Assembly: GCF_030530945.1 (NCBI RefSeq)
Contig: NZ_JAUMTZ010000004.1
Location: 1 to 64,000, forward strand
Reading direction: 5' to 3'
Length of the DNA stretch: 64,000 nt
From: Kocuria sp.
GTDB taxonomy: Bacteria; Actinomycetota; Actinomycetes; Actinomycetales; Micrococcaceae
Part shown: one piece after another, positions 32,890 to 40,853 of the stretch
Numbering within the stretch: the first letter of the stretch is position 1
How the letters are laid out: every line of letters starts with the position of its first letter
Notes under the pieces: generated by a model
Seen by the model: only the letters and a program-made list of their open reading frames with translations
Database searches by the model: none
What the model was told of the DNA's origin: nothing
Program-made: the position numbers and the translations under genes

Positions 32890-32929
32890 CGAACGCCCGG
32901 GCTCCGTCCCACGGAGACCCGGGCGTTCG
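32890..32929. terminator. bidirectional hairpin between nitroreductase and MarR genes
   Basis: A perfect 12-bp stem (32890-32901 with 32918-32929) continues, past one bulged A, into six more pairs around a CCC loop. It lies between convergent genes. Confidence 0.65.
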
Positions 32930-32965
32930 CGTGTCCCCGGGCGAGGAGCCGCGCGGTGCGCGTGC

Positions 32966-33421
32966 TCAGGCGCTCTGGTCGAGCGTGAGCTTGGAGAGGA
33001 CGGGTAAGGCGGCGTCCAGCGCCTCGAACTCGTCGGGGGTGAGGGTGGCGAGGACGTCCGCCACCTTCTCGTTGCGGTGCTCGTCCTCCTCCGCCAGCAC
33101 CCGCTCCCCGAGCGGGGTGAGGGACACGAGCACCGCGCGCGCGTCCGAGGGGTCCGGGTCCCGCTGCACCAGGCCCGCCCTGCTCAGGCGGTCCACGCTC
33201 TGCGTGGCCGTGGGGGTGCGCACCCCCAGTTGGGCCGCGATGCGCGTCATGCGCACGCTGCCCGGGCGCAGCATGGTCAGGAGGCTGATCTGCTGGCTGG
33301 TCAGCTCCCGCGCACCCTCCAGCCCGCGCAGGAAGTAGACCCCGCCCCGCAGGACCGTTCGCAGCCTGGACGCCTCCACGAGCAGACGGCCTCGGTCGTG
33401 AGCGGCGTGCGGAGTGTCCAT
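32966..33421 (-). CDS. MarR-family regulator
   Basis: Protein of 151 residues with a winged helix (RMTRIAAQLGVRTPTATQSV, DRLSRAGLVQRDPDPSDARA). The ATG is 11 bp after the stop of a 56-residue membrane protein gene. A TAAAAT hexamer lies eight bases before the ATG and no clear Shine-Dalgarno sequence is seen. The target genes are unknown; the small membrane protein upstream is the nearest candidate. Confidence 0.85.
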   Translation of the reverse strand: MDTPHAAHDRGRLLVEASRLRTVLRGGVYFLRGLEGARELTSQQISLLTMLRPGSVRMTRIAAQLGVRTPTATQSVDRLSRAGLVQRDPDPSDARAVLVSLTPLGERVLAEEDEHRNEKVADVLATLTPDEFEALDAALPVLSKLTLDQSA

Positions 33422-33432
33422 GCCACTCGATT

Positions 33433-33603
33433 TTAGTCGCCGCGTTCGCGCCCTCTGCGGTCCGCGCGCGGTCTTGAGCGGTAATTCGCCGCACCCTCCC
33501 GCGGGCGCCACGCGGCGCGCGCCACGCTGACCAGGAAGTAGACGACGCCCGCCGCCAGCAGCAGGACGAGCAGGGCGCCCAGAAGAATCGAGAGGTGTTC
33601 CAC
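33433..33603 (-). CDS. 56-residue single-helix membrane protein
   Basis: GTG start at 33601-33603 with a strong GGAGGAG six bases upstream. One transmembrane helix (about residues 5-28, rich in Leu/Ala/Val) is followed by an Arg-rich cytoplasmic tail (RPRADRRGRERGD), a positive-inside arrangement. No family recognised. The strong ribosome-binding site and tight spacing to the MarR gene support it being real. Confidence 0.6.
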   Translation of the reverse strand: MEHLSILLGALLVLLLAAGVVYFLVSVARAAWRPREGAANYRSRPRADRRGRERGD

Positions 33604-33705
33604 AGCGGTCTCCTCCGTCGCACGGGTCGGCACCCGCGCAGGCACCGTTGGCGCCCACCACGCTACCCACGCGCGGGCCGGGCCACCATGGCCCAGCGAC
33701 CAGAA

Positions 33706-33745
33706 CGCCCCGGGTGACGGACCGTGTGGTCCGCCGCCCGGGGCG
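33706..33745 (-). terminator. nested hairpin after the aminotransferase gene
   Basis: An outer 9-bp stem (33706-33714 with 33737-33745) encloses an inner 5-bp stem (33719-33723 with 33728-33732). It lies 20 bp beyond the stop of the leftward operon. Confidence 0.6.
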
Positions 33746-33764
33746 CCGTGTGGAACCGGAGGGG

Positions 33765-34949
33765 TCAGAGCCCGCGCAGCGCCTCGCCGAAGCGCTTGAC
33801 GCCCTCGCGGATGCGCGCCGGGGCCACACCAGAGAAGGCGAGCCGCACGGCGTCGGACTCGCGGCCGTCCATGTAGGAGGCCGATCCCGGCACGAGCACC
33901 ACGCCGTGGGCGATGGCCTCGGTGAGGATGTCCCGGCCGCGCAGCTCCTCCGCGGTCACCCACGTGAAGAACCCTCCGGTGGGAGTGGTCCAGGATGCCG
34001 TGTCGGGCATGAACTCGGTGAGCGCCTCGTCCATGGCTTCCCAGCGCTGCCGGTACAGCTCCACGGCCTGGTCCAGCGCGGGAGCCCACTGCTCGGAACC
34101 CACCCACGCCGTGACCAGGGTCTGCGCCAGGTTGGACGGGTGGATCACCACGGACTCCGCCGCGATCTGCAGGCGGCCCCGGACCTCCGGGGGTGCCGCG
34201 ATCCAGCCCACGCGCAGACCGGGCGCGAAGACCTTGGAGAAGCTGCCCAGGTGGATCACGTGCTCGGGATCCATGCCGTGCATGGACGGCAGGGGGTCGC
34301 TGCGGTCGAAGGCCAGGAACGCGTACGGATCGTCCTCGATGATCATCACGTCACGCTCGGCGCAGACCCGCACCAGCTCACGACGCCGCTCCACGGGCAT
34401 GGTCACGCCCGTCGGGTTCTGGAAGCTGGGGATCGCGTACACGAACGGCACCCGGGTGCCCCGAGCGGCCAGCTCGTCGAGAGCGGCGGCCACGGCCTCC
34501 GGGTCCAGCCCCTGCTCGTCCACGTCCACGTGGTGCACACCCACCTCGTACGCGCCGAACACACCGAGGGCACCCACGTAGGTGGGGCCCTCCGCGAGGA
34601 TCACGTCACCGGGGTTGCAGTACAGCTTGGTCACCAGGTCCAGCCCGGCCTGCGAACCCGTGGTGGGCAGCACGTCCGCCTCCGTCACGGAGGAGCCGCC
34701 ACGGGCCATCAGCCGCACGATCAGCTCCCGCAGCTCCCGGGTGCCCGCACCCGAGCCGTACTGCAGGATCTCCCCGGCGCGCTCGCGGATCAGCTGACCC
34801 GCGAGCTCCCCCACGGAACCGCCCGGCAGCACCGACAGGTCGGGGTTGCCGCCCGCCAGGGAGACCACCGCGGGGTCCATGGCCGTCTCGAACACCGCGC
34901 GCACCGGCGAGGGCCGGAACTCTCCCGCGCGGGAGGCGAACGCGCTCAC
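33765..34949 (-). CDS. class I PLP aminotransferase (AruH/LysN-like)
   Basis: Aminotransferase of 394 residues, fold type I, 2-aminoadipate/MocR-like subgroup without a DNA-binding domain. Motifs: LPTTGSQAGLDLV, IPSFQNPTGVTMP, EDDPYAFLAF, and the PLP lysine in GSFSKVFAPGLRVGWI. Its GTG overlaps the stop of the ureohydrolase gene by four bases (GTGA). With the agmatinase-family enzyme and the divergent ThDP decarboxylase, transamination of arginine to 2-ketoarginine is a reasonable hypothesis, but substrate choice is inferred from context alone. Confidence 0.85.
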   Translation of the reverse strand: MSAFASRAGEFRPSPVRAVFETAMDPAVVSLAGGNPDLSVLPGGSVGELAGQLIRERAGEILQYGSGAGTRELRELIVRLMARGGSSVTEADVLPTTGSQAGLDLVTKLYCNPGDVILAEGPTYVGALGVFGAYEVGVHHVDVDEQGLDPEAVAAALDELAARGTRVPFVYAIPSFQNPTGVTMPVERRRELVRVCAERDVMIIEDDPYAFLAFDRSDPLPSMHGMDPEHVIHLGSFSKVFAPGLRVGWIAAPPEVRGRLQIAAESVVIHPSNLAQTLVTAWVGSEQWAPALDQAVELYRQRWEAMDEALTEFMPDTASWTTPTGGFFTWVTAEELRGRDILTEAIAHGVVLVPGSASYMDGRESDAVRLAFSGVAPARIREGVKRFGEALRGL

Positions 34950-35983
34950 TTGTCCGCTCCGTAGCGCGCGCCGGAGATGCCGTACGCGGGGCCGTCCGCG
35001 GCGGCGTCGTGCCCCAGGCTCATCAGGGAGATGAGGTCGTAGACCACGTGGGCGGCGGCGATGCCCGTCAGCTCCGCGTGGTCGTACGCGGGCGAGACCT
35101 CCACGACGTCGCACGCGACCACGTCCAGGCCGCGCAGCCCGCGCAGGATCTCCAGGACCTCGCGGCTGGTGATGCCGCCTGCCTCCGGGGTGCCGGTCCC
35201 CGGGGCGTGGGCGGGGTCCAGGACGTCGATGTCCAGGGAGATGTAGAGCGGGCGGTCACCCACGCGCTCGCGCAGCGCGGCCACCACGGCGTCCACGCCG
35301 GAGCGCATGACGTCCGCGGAGGAGACGATCTCGAAGCCGAAGGAGGCGTCGTCCTCGAGGTCCTGCGTGCCGTAGAGCGGGCCGCGGGTGCCCACGTGCA
35401 TCACGGCGTCCGTGTCGATGATGCCTTCCTCGAACGCGCGCCGGAACGGGGTGCCGTGCGTGTACTCGGCACCGAAGTAGGTGTCCCAGGTGTCCAGGTG
35501 GGCGTCGAAGTGCAGCAGTGCCACCTTGCCGTGGCGGGAGTGCGCGGCGCGCAGGAGGGGCAGGGCGATGGTGTGGTCACCGCCGATGGCCACCACCTTC
35601 GTGTCCTCGCCCATCAGCTCCTTGGCGCCCGTCTCGATGGCCGTGATGGCCTCGCGGATGTCGAAGGGGTTCCCCACGATGTCCCCGGCGTCCGCGACCT
35701 GCAGGTGCGCGAACGGGGAGTGGTTCTGCGCCGGGTTGTACGGGCGCAGCAGCCGCGAGGACTCGCGCACGTGGTTCGGCCCGAACCGCGCGCCCGAGCG
35801 GTAGGACACCCCGGAGTCGAAGGGGACGCCCACCACGGCGATGTCCGTGTGCTCCACCTGGTCCGTGCGGGGCAGCCGCGCGAACGTGGCCGGGCCCGCC
35901 CAGCGCGGCGTCAGTGCCGCGTCCACGGGGCCCACTCGCCGCTCACCTGCGGCGTTGGTCTCGACAATGCGTTCAGGTTCCAC
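34946..35983 (-). CDS. ureohydrolase (agmatinase/guanidinobutyrase family)
   Basis: Mn-dependent enzyme of 345 residues that releases urea from a guanidino compound. Metal-binding motifs are intact: GGDHTIALP, LHFDAHLDTWD and SLDIDVLDPAHAPGTGTPE. GAAGGAG precedes the GTG at 35983 by five bases. Family members act on agmatine, 4-guanidinobutyrate or similar compounds. The neighbouring 2-ketoarginine-decarboxylase-like gene makes guanidinobutyrase attractive; agmatinase is the alternative, but no arginine decarboxylase is nearby. Confidence 0.88.
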   Translation of the reverse strand: MEPERIVETNAAGERRVGPVDAALTPRWAGPATFARLPRTDQVEHTDIAVVGVPFDSGVSYRSGARFGPNHVRESSRLLRPYNPAQNHSPFAHLQVADAGDIVGNPFDIREAITAIETGAKELMGEDTKVVAIGGDHTIALPLLRAAHSRHGKVALLHFDAHLDTWDTYFGAEYTHGTPFRRAFEEGIIDTDAVMHVGTRGPLYGTQDLEDDASFGFEIVSSADVMRSGVDAVVAALRERVGDRPLYISLDIDVLDPAHAPGTGTPEAGGITSREVLEILRGLRGLDVVACDVVEVSPAYDHAELTGIAAAHVVYDLISLMSLGHDAAADGPAYGISGARYGADK

Positions 35984-36199
35984 CTGTACTCCTTCCGGCC
36001 CGGGGATCGCCCGGGAGATGTGGCGGCCACCGCGGCGGTCGGAGCCCCCCGACCCGCCGCACACGAACCGCGCCGGCGACTGCCCGCCCGGTGGTACTTT
36101 TCTGTGGCCCGAGGCATAACACTAGCGCCACATCCCAGCCGACGGACCCCGCCGCCGCACCCGCTGGACGCCGCGCCACCGCCACCCGAGGAGACCTCC
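35984..36199. promoter_or_regulatory. divergent promoter region of the guanidino-compound cluster
   Basis: These 216 bp separate the ureohydrolase (left) and symporter (right) genes. A patch near 36092-36125 is AT-richer and contains GCATAACAC, the best place for a -10 element. No palindrome stands out. Confidence 0.35.
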
Positions 36200-37645
36200 G
36201 TGAACGTGCTCGTGATCGTGCTGTACCTGGTGGTCATGGTGGCCGTGGGCATGTGGGCGGCCCGCCGGGCCCGCACCGCCACCGACTACCGCGTGGCCGG
36301 ACGACGCCTGGGCGCGGGGCTGTACACCTCCACGATGGCCGCCGTGGTGCTGGGCGGAGCCTCCACCGTGGGCGGCGTGGGGCTCGGCTACCAGTACGGG
36401 ATTTCCGGGATGTGGCTCGTGGTGGCGATCGCCACGGGCCTCGCGGTTCTCAGCCTCTTCTTCGCGGCGCGCATCCAGTCCCTCCGGGTCTTCACCGTGT
36501 CCCAGATGCTGCAGCTGCGCTACGGGGCGGCGGGCGGCGCCACGGCGTCCTCGTTCGTGATGCTCGCGTACACGCTGATGATCGCGGTGACCTCCACCGC
36601 CGCGTACGCCGCCATCTTCTCCGTCCTCTTCCCCATCTCCCGCCCCTGGGCCATCCTCCTGGGCGGCGTGGTGGTGATCGCCTACTCCGTGCTGGGCGGA
36701 ATGTGGTCCATCACCCTCACGGACCTCATGCAGTTCGTGTTCATGACCGTGGGCGTCTTCGCGATCCTCCTGCCCTTCTCCCTTGCCGCGGGCGGCGGCT
36801 GGACGGGGCTCGGCGAGCGCCTGGGCACCTCCTTCTTCTCCCCGGGAGCCATGGGCTTCCAGGCGATCCTCACGCAGTTCGTGGTCTACGGGTTCGGCAT
36901 GCTGATCGGCCAGGACATCTGGCAGCGGGTCTTCACGGCCCGCTCCCCTGCCGTGGCCCGGTGGGGCGGCCTGGCAGCCGCCGCGTACGTGGCCGTCTAC
37001 GGCGTGGCGGGTGCGCTGATCGGCACCGCCGCGGCCGCCGTGCTCCCCACGCTCGACGCCCCCGAGGAGGCCTTTGCTGCCATGGCCCAGTACCACGTGC
37101 CCGTGGGCCTGGGTGGTGTGGTGCTCGCGGCAGGCGTCGCCGCGATGATGTCCACGGCCTCCGGTGCAAGCATCGCCGCGGCCACCGTGGCCCGCGTGGA
37201 CGTGGTCCCCACGCTGCGCGGTCTGCTCGGAGCCGCCCCGGAGGACGTGGCCCGGGCCCGCTCCGAGAACGCCTCCGTGCTCAAGGACCGCGTGTACGTG
37301 GTTGTGGTGGGCCTGGTGATCACGGGACTGTCCATGACGGTGAGCTCCACCGTGGTGGCCCTGACCATTGCCTACGACCTCCTGGTGGGCGGGCTGCTCG
37401 TGGCCGTGCTGGGCGGTCTGGTGTGGCGGCGCGGCACCGCGGCCGGGGCCATGTGGTCCATGGCGGTGGGTGTGGTGGCCACCGTGGTGGGGATGGTCGT
37501 CTTCGGGGTCATGGCCAACACCCCCATCTACCTGGGGCTGCTCGCCTCGGCCGTAGTATTCGTGGTGGTGTCCCTGGTGAGCACTCCCACGGCGCCCCAT
37601 GTCACTGACGAGTGGAACCGACGCATTCAGGAGTCCAAAGCATGA
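36200..37645 (+). CDS. sodium:solute symporter family permease
   Basis: Membrane protein of 481 residues with about 13 helices of the SSS family: TATDYRVAGRRLGAGLYTSTMAA, GGASTVGGVGLGYQYG and AYSVLGGMWSITLTDLMQF. It takes up an organic solute with Na+. GAGGAG lies six bases before the GTG start. It overlaps the ThDP-enzyme gene by four bases (ATGA) and faces the ureohydrolase, so arginine, 4-guanidinobutyrate or a relative is the likely cargo. Confidence 0.87.
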   Translation: MNVLVIVLYLVVMVAVGMWAARRARTATDYRVAGRRLGAGLYTSTMAAVVLGGASTVGGVGLGYQYGISGMWLVVAIATGLAVLSLFFAARIQSLRVFTVSQMLQLRYGAAGGATASSFVMLAYTLMIAVTSTAAYAAIFSVLFPISRPWAILLGGVVVIAYSVLGGMWSITLTDLMQFVFMTVGVFAILLPFSLAAGGGWTGLGERLGTSFFSPGAMGFQAILTQFVVYGFGMLIGQDIWQRVFTARSPAVARWGGLAAAAYVAVYGVAGALIGTAAAAVLPTLDAPEEAFAAMAQYHVPVGLGGVVLAAGVAAMMSTASGASIAAATVARVDVVPTLRGLLGAAPEDVARARSENASVLKDRVYVVVVGLVITGLSMTVSSTVVALTIAYDLLVGGLLVAVLGGLVWRRGTAAGAMWSMAVGVVATVVGMVVFGVMANTPIYLGLLASAVVFVVVSLVSTPTAPHVTDEWNRRIQESKA

Positions 37646-39591
37646 GCACCGACAGCAGCACGCCCGAGACCGGGGAGACCCGGGCGGCGTCGTACCCCGA
37701 GCGCAGCGTGGCCAAGGCCGTGCTGGAGACCCTGCGGGGGTACGGGATCGACACCGTGTTCGGCATCCCGGGCACCCACTCGCTGGAGTTCTACCGGCCC
37801 CTGCGCGAGCTGGGCATCACCGCCGTGACGACCCGCCACGAGCAGGGTGCGTCCTACGGCGCGGACGGTTGGTCCCAGGTGCGCGGGCTGCCCGGCGTGG
37901 TCATCACCACCTCCGGTCCCGGCCTGCTGAACTCCCTGTCCGGCGCGGCCACCGCGTACGCGGAGTCCCGGCCCATGATCCTGCTGTCCCCGGGGCGCCC
38001 GGTGGGCCAGGACTTCCGGGACATCGGCTCGCTGCACGAGACCAAGAACCCGTCCGCCGCGGTCAACGCGATCGTGGGTCTCTCCCGCCGCGTCACCTCC
38101 GGCGCGGAGGCCGTGACCATGGTCCACGACGCCATGCGCGACTTCGCCCACTCCCGCCCCCGGCCCGTGCACATCGAGATCCCCCTGGACATCCTCGAGG
38201 CCCCCGCGGACGTCCCCGAGTCGGCCACCGCGCCCCGCCCCCTCGGCGAGCCCACCCCCGCCCCGGAGCACGACGTCGCCGCGGCCGTCTCCGCGCTCGC
38301 GGCCAGTGAGCGCCCGGTCATCCTGGCCGGTGGCGGGTCCCTGGCCGCAGGGCCCCGGCTGCTGGAGCTCGCGGAGCTGCTGCAGGCTCCCGTGATCACC
38401 ACCACCAACGGCAAGGGCGCGATCCCCGAGAAGCACCCCCTCTCCCTGGGCGCGGACCTGCGACTGAGCACCGCCCACGAGTTCCTGCGCTCCCGGGACG
38501 CCCTGCTGGTGATCGGCTCCAAGGTGGGCGAGGCCGAGCTGTGGGGCGGGGACATCACCCCGCAGGGCCCGATCGTGCGCGTGGACATCATGCGAGACCA
38601 GATGCTGTGCAACCTCACCCCGGACGTGGAGGTGCCCGGCAACTCCGCCGCCGTGGTGCAGCAGCTGCTCGACGGGCTGCGCGAACGCCAGGCAGGCGAG
38701 GGCCGGGAGCAGCCGGACCTGCGCGAGGTCTTCGACGCCATGGACGAGGAGGGCCGCCAGTGGGCGCCGGACCTCGCGGCCCTCAACGAGACCATCATGG
38801 AGGTGGTCCCGGAGGACACCGTCCTGGCGGGCGACTCCTCCCAGGTGACCTACATGGGCTCCACCACGTTCTTCCGTGCCCCGAAGCCCAACTCGCTGCT
38901 CTACATGGGCACGTACGCCACCCTGGGCTACGGCCTGCCCGCGGCCGTGGGCGCCAAGATCGCCGCGCCCGAGCGCCCGGTGGTGTGCCTGGTGGGTGAC
39001 GGCGCCCTCATGTTCTCCATCCAGGAGCTCATGACCGCCGTGGAGCTGAACCTGGACCTGCCCGTCATCTGCGTGGACAACGGCGGGTACGGGGAGATCC
39101 GGCAGAACATGGTGGACCGGGACATCGATCCCCTGGCCGTGGACCTCGTGCAGCCGGACTGGGTGAAGCTCGCGGAGGGTTTCGGCGCCACCGGCTACCC
39201 CGCCACCATGGACACCCTCGCGGAGACCGTGCAGAAGGCACTGGCCACCAAGGGCCCCAGCGTGGTGCACCTGAGATGGTGTTGTCCGGGGGACGAGCGT
39301 CTGGAACGCGCGTTCAGCGGGCGGGAGGAGCCCCGGGGGGGTCAGCTGTTGCTGAGCCCCAGGCCCACGAGCCCGATCCCGGAGAAGATCAGCACCGCCC
39401 AGATGGCCAGGATCAGACCGGAAAGCACCACACCGGTGATGGCCATGCCGCGCCCGGCGGGCTCCTTCTTGAGACCCACGAGCCCCAGAACGAAGCCGAT
39501 GATGGGAAGGATGAAAGTGAAGCCCAGGAAGATGCTCACCAGGCCGATGACCATGGACGCGATGGACAGGCCCTTGGGTCCGCTCGACTGA
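37642..39591 (+). CDS. ThDP-dependent decarboxylase (AruI-like) with an aberrant C-terminus
   Basis: Thiamine-diphosphate enzyme of the acetolactate synthase/benzoylformate decarboxylase superfamily. Catalytic Glu in TTRHEQGASYGADGW; ThDP/Mg motif GDGALMFSIQE...DNGGYGEI. Context suggests 5-guanidino-2-oxopentanoate decarboxylase. The recognisable protein ends at about residue 545 (PSVVHLR, near 39275), the usual family length. The frame then runs on for about 105 residues, the last 250 bp antisense to the next gene, with no family character. A run of seven G at 39335-39341 lies there: one G fewer would give a stop near 39355. A native short extension, or a frameshift or assembly slip, is likely. 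Confidence 0.78.
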   Translation: MSTDSSTPETGETRAASYPERSVAKAVLETLRGYGIDTVFGIPGTHSLEFYRPLRELGITAVTTRHEQGASYGADGWSQVRGLPGVVITTSGPGLLNSLSGAATAYAESRPMILLSPGRPVGQDFRDIGSLHETKNPSAAVNAIVGLSRRVTSGAEAVTMVHDAMRDFAHSRPRPVHIEIPLDILEAPADVPESATAPRPLGEPTPAPEHDVAAAVSALAASERPVILAGGGSLAAGPRLLELAELLQAPVITTTNGKGAIPEKHPLSLGADLRLSTAHEFLRSRDALLVIGSKVGEAELWGGDITPQGPIVRVDIMRDQMLCNLTPDVEVPGNSAAVVQQLLDGLRERQAGEGREQPDLREVFDAMDEEGRQWAPDLAALNETIMEVVPEDTVLAGDSSQVTYMGSTTFFRAPKPNSLLYMGTYATLGYGLPAAVGAKIAAPERPVVCLVGDGALMFSIQELMTAVELNLDLPVICVDNGGYGEIRQNMVDRDIDPLAVDLVQPDWVKLAEGFGATGYPATMDTLAETVQKALATKGPSVVHLRWCCPGDERLERAFSGREEPRGGQLLLSPRPTSPIPEKISTAQMARIRPESTTPVMAMPRPAGSFLRPTSPRTKPMMGRMKVKPRKMLTRPMTMDAMDRPLGPLD

Positions 39592-39728
39592 CGCACGATG
39601 GTCAGCTGGTTCGGCATCGTCTGCTGGGGTGCCACGGAGGAACCGGCCACGGGCTGGCCGTAGGAGGCGCCCGCCTGCGGGGTCTGGGGGTAGCTGGGAG
39701 TCTGGGGGGTCTGGTTTTCAGTGTCCAT
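39342..39728 (-). CDS. DUF4190-like small membrane protein
   Basis: Protein of 128 residues: a Gln/Pro/Thr-rich cytoplasmic N-terminus of about 45 residues, then two helices (SIASMVIGLVSIFLGFTFIL, ITGVVLSGLILAIWAVLIF) with GFVLGLVGLKKEP between, as in DUF4190 proteins. Function unknown. The ATG at 39726-39728 lacks a ribosome-binding site; CATAAT ends exactly six bases upstream, so the mRNA may be leaderless. Its 3' part is covered on the opposite strand by the extended ThDP-enzyme frame. Confidence 0.78.
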   Translation of the reverse strand: MDTENQTPQTPSYPQTPQAGASYGQPVAGSSVAPQQTMPNQLTIVRQSSGPKGLSIASMVIGLVSIFLGFTFILPIIGFVLGLVGLKKEPAGRGMAITGVVLSGLILAIWAVLIFSGIGLVGLGLSNS

Positions 39729-39810
39729 CCAACGATTATGCATATTGTTTTCAGCCCGCCAGGGTCGTGACACTTTCTTTCAGGCCACCACGGTCACCAC
39801 CTGACACCTG

Positions 39811-39851
39811 CGGCACGACATGACGGACCAACATTCTCGGCACGACATGAC
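39811..39851 (+). repeat. two 14-bp direct repeats
   Basis: CGGCACGACATGAC at 39811-39824 and again at 39838-39851, period 27. It lies in the 231-bp gap between the DUF4190-like gene and the ABC permease stop, in which I see no gene. Confidence 0.7.
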
Positions 39852-39959
39852 CACCCCGCAGCCCGATTGGTGGGCGCTTCCCGCCTCAGATGCTCGCCGC
39901 CGAGGGACGAGCGGGAACCAGGCGCACCAGGATCCGGCCACGACACCGCCACGGCGGGA

Positions 39960-40853
39960 TCAGCCCCGGACCGAGCCTGCACTGAGTCCGGCCACCAGGT
40001 AGCGCTGCGCCACGAACGCGAAGACCATCACCGGGATGGTGAGCAGCACAGCGGCCGCCCCGGCCTGCTGCAGCATGGGCAGGGTCTGACCCAGCTGGGT
40101 GGCGATGAACACGGGCACCGTGCCGGCGTCCGTGTTGGTGAGCACCACGGCCGTCAGGTACTCCTGGAACGCGAAGAAGAACACGAAGATCCCGGACGTG
40201 AGGATGCCGGGTCCCAGGAGCGGGACCATGATGCGGGTGAGGATCTGGTCGCGGCGGCAGCCGTCCAGCATGGCGGCCTCGTCCAGCTCCCGGGGGATCG
40301 CGGCGAAGAAGTTGCGCAGCAGCCAGATGGTGAACGGCTGGTTGATCGCCATCAGCGCCAGCGCGAGCACCCACCGGGTGTCGTAGATCCCCAGGGTGCG
40401 GGCGATGTCGTACATGGGCAGCACGATCGCGAACCGCGGCAGGGACCGGAAGACCAGGGCCAGCAGCAGAAGTGCCACGGACACCCACCCCGGGAACCGG
40501 GACAGCGCGTACGCGGCGGGAATGCCCAGGACCAGTGCGCCGAGGGTGCTGATGAGCGCCACCACGAACGTGTTGATGAGGTAGCGGTAGAAGTAGGTGG
40601 CCTGCCACAGGTCCACGAAGGCGTCCAGGGTGGGCCTGAAGGACCACACGGGCGGGTTCGCGAACGCCACGTTCGTGGGCTTGACCACGGACAGCACCGT
40701 CCAGATCACCGGCAGCAGCATCACCAGGCACACGAGCGCCAGGAAGACGCCGCCCAGGAGCCCGAGGCGCCCGCCGGTCACGGAGCCGGGGGCTCCCCCG
40801 CGGCGGGAGGTCCTGGGGCGGGGCGCCGCCGAACGGCGGGTCGGGTTCTTCAT
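39960..40853 (-). CDS. carbohydrate ABC transporter permease (MalG-like)
   Basis: Membrane subunit of 297 residues with six helices. The EAA loop that contacts the ATPase is EAAMLDGCRRDQILTRIMVP. An Arg-rich N-terminus precedes the first helix. The ATG overlaps the stop of the partner permease by four bases. It belongs with 40850-41719 and 41769-43085 to an importer for a sugar or sugar-like compound. Confidence 0.9.
   Translation of the reverse strand: MKNPTRRSAAPRPRTSRRGGAPGSVTGGRLGLLGGVFLALVCLVMLLPVIWTVLSVVKPTNVAFANPPVWSFRPTLDAFVDLWQATYFYRYLINTFVVALISTLGALVLGIPAAYALSRFPGWVSVALLLLALVFRSLPRFAIVLPMYDIARTLGIYDTRWVLALALMAINQPFTIWLLRNFFAAIPRELDEAAMLDGCRRDQILTRIMVPLLGPGILTSGIFVFFFAFQEYLTAVVLTNTDAGTVPVFIATQLGQTLPMLQQAGAAAVLLTIPVMVFAFVAQRYLVAGLSAGSVRG

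Noticed and set aside
37642..39591. Annotation as acetolactate synthase (IlvB)
   Set aside because: No small-subunit gene or isoleucine/valine pathway neighbours; the context with a ureohydrolase and symporter fits a decarboxylase better.
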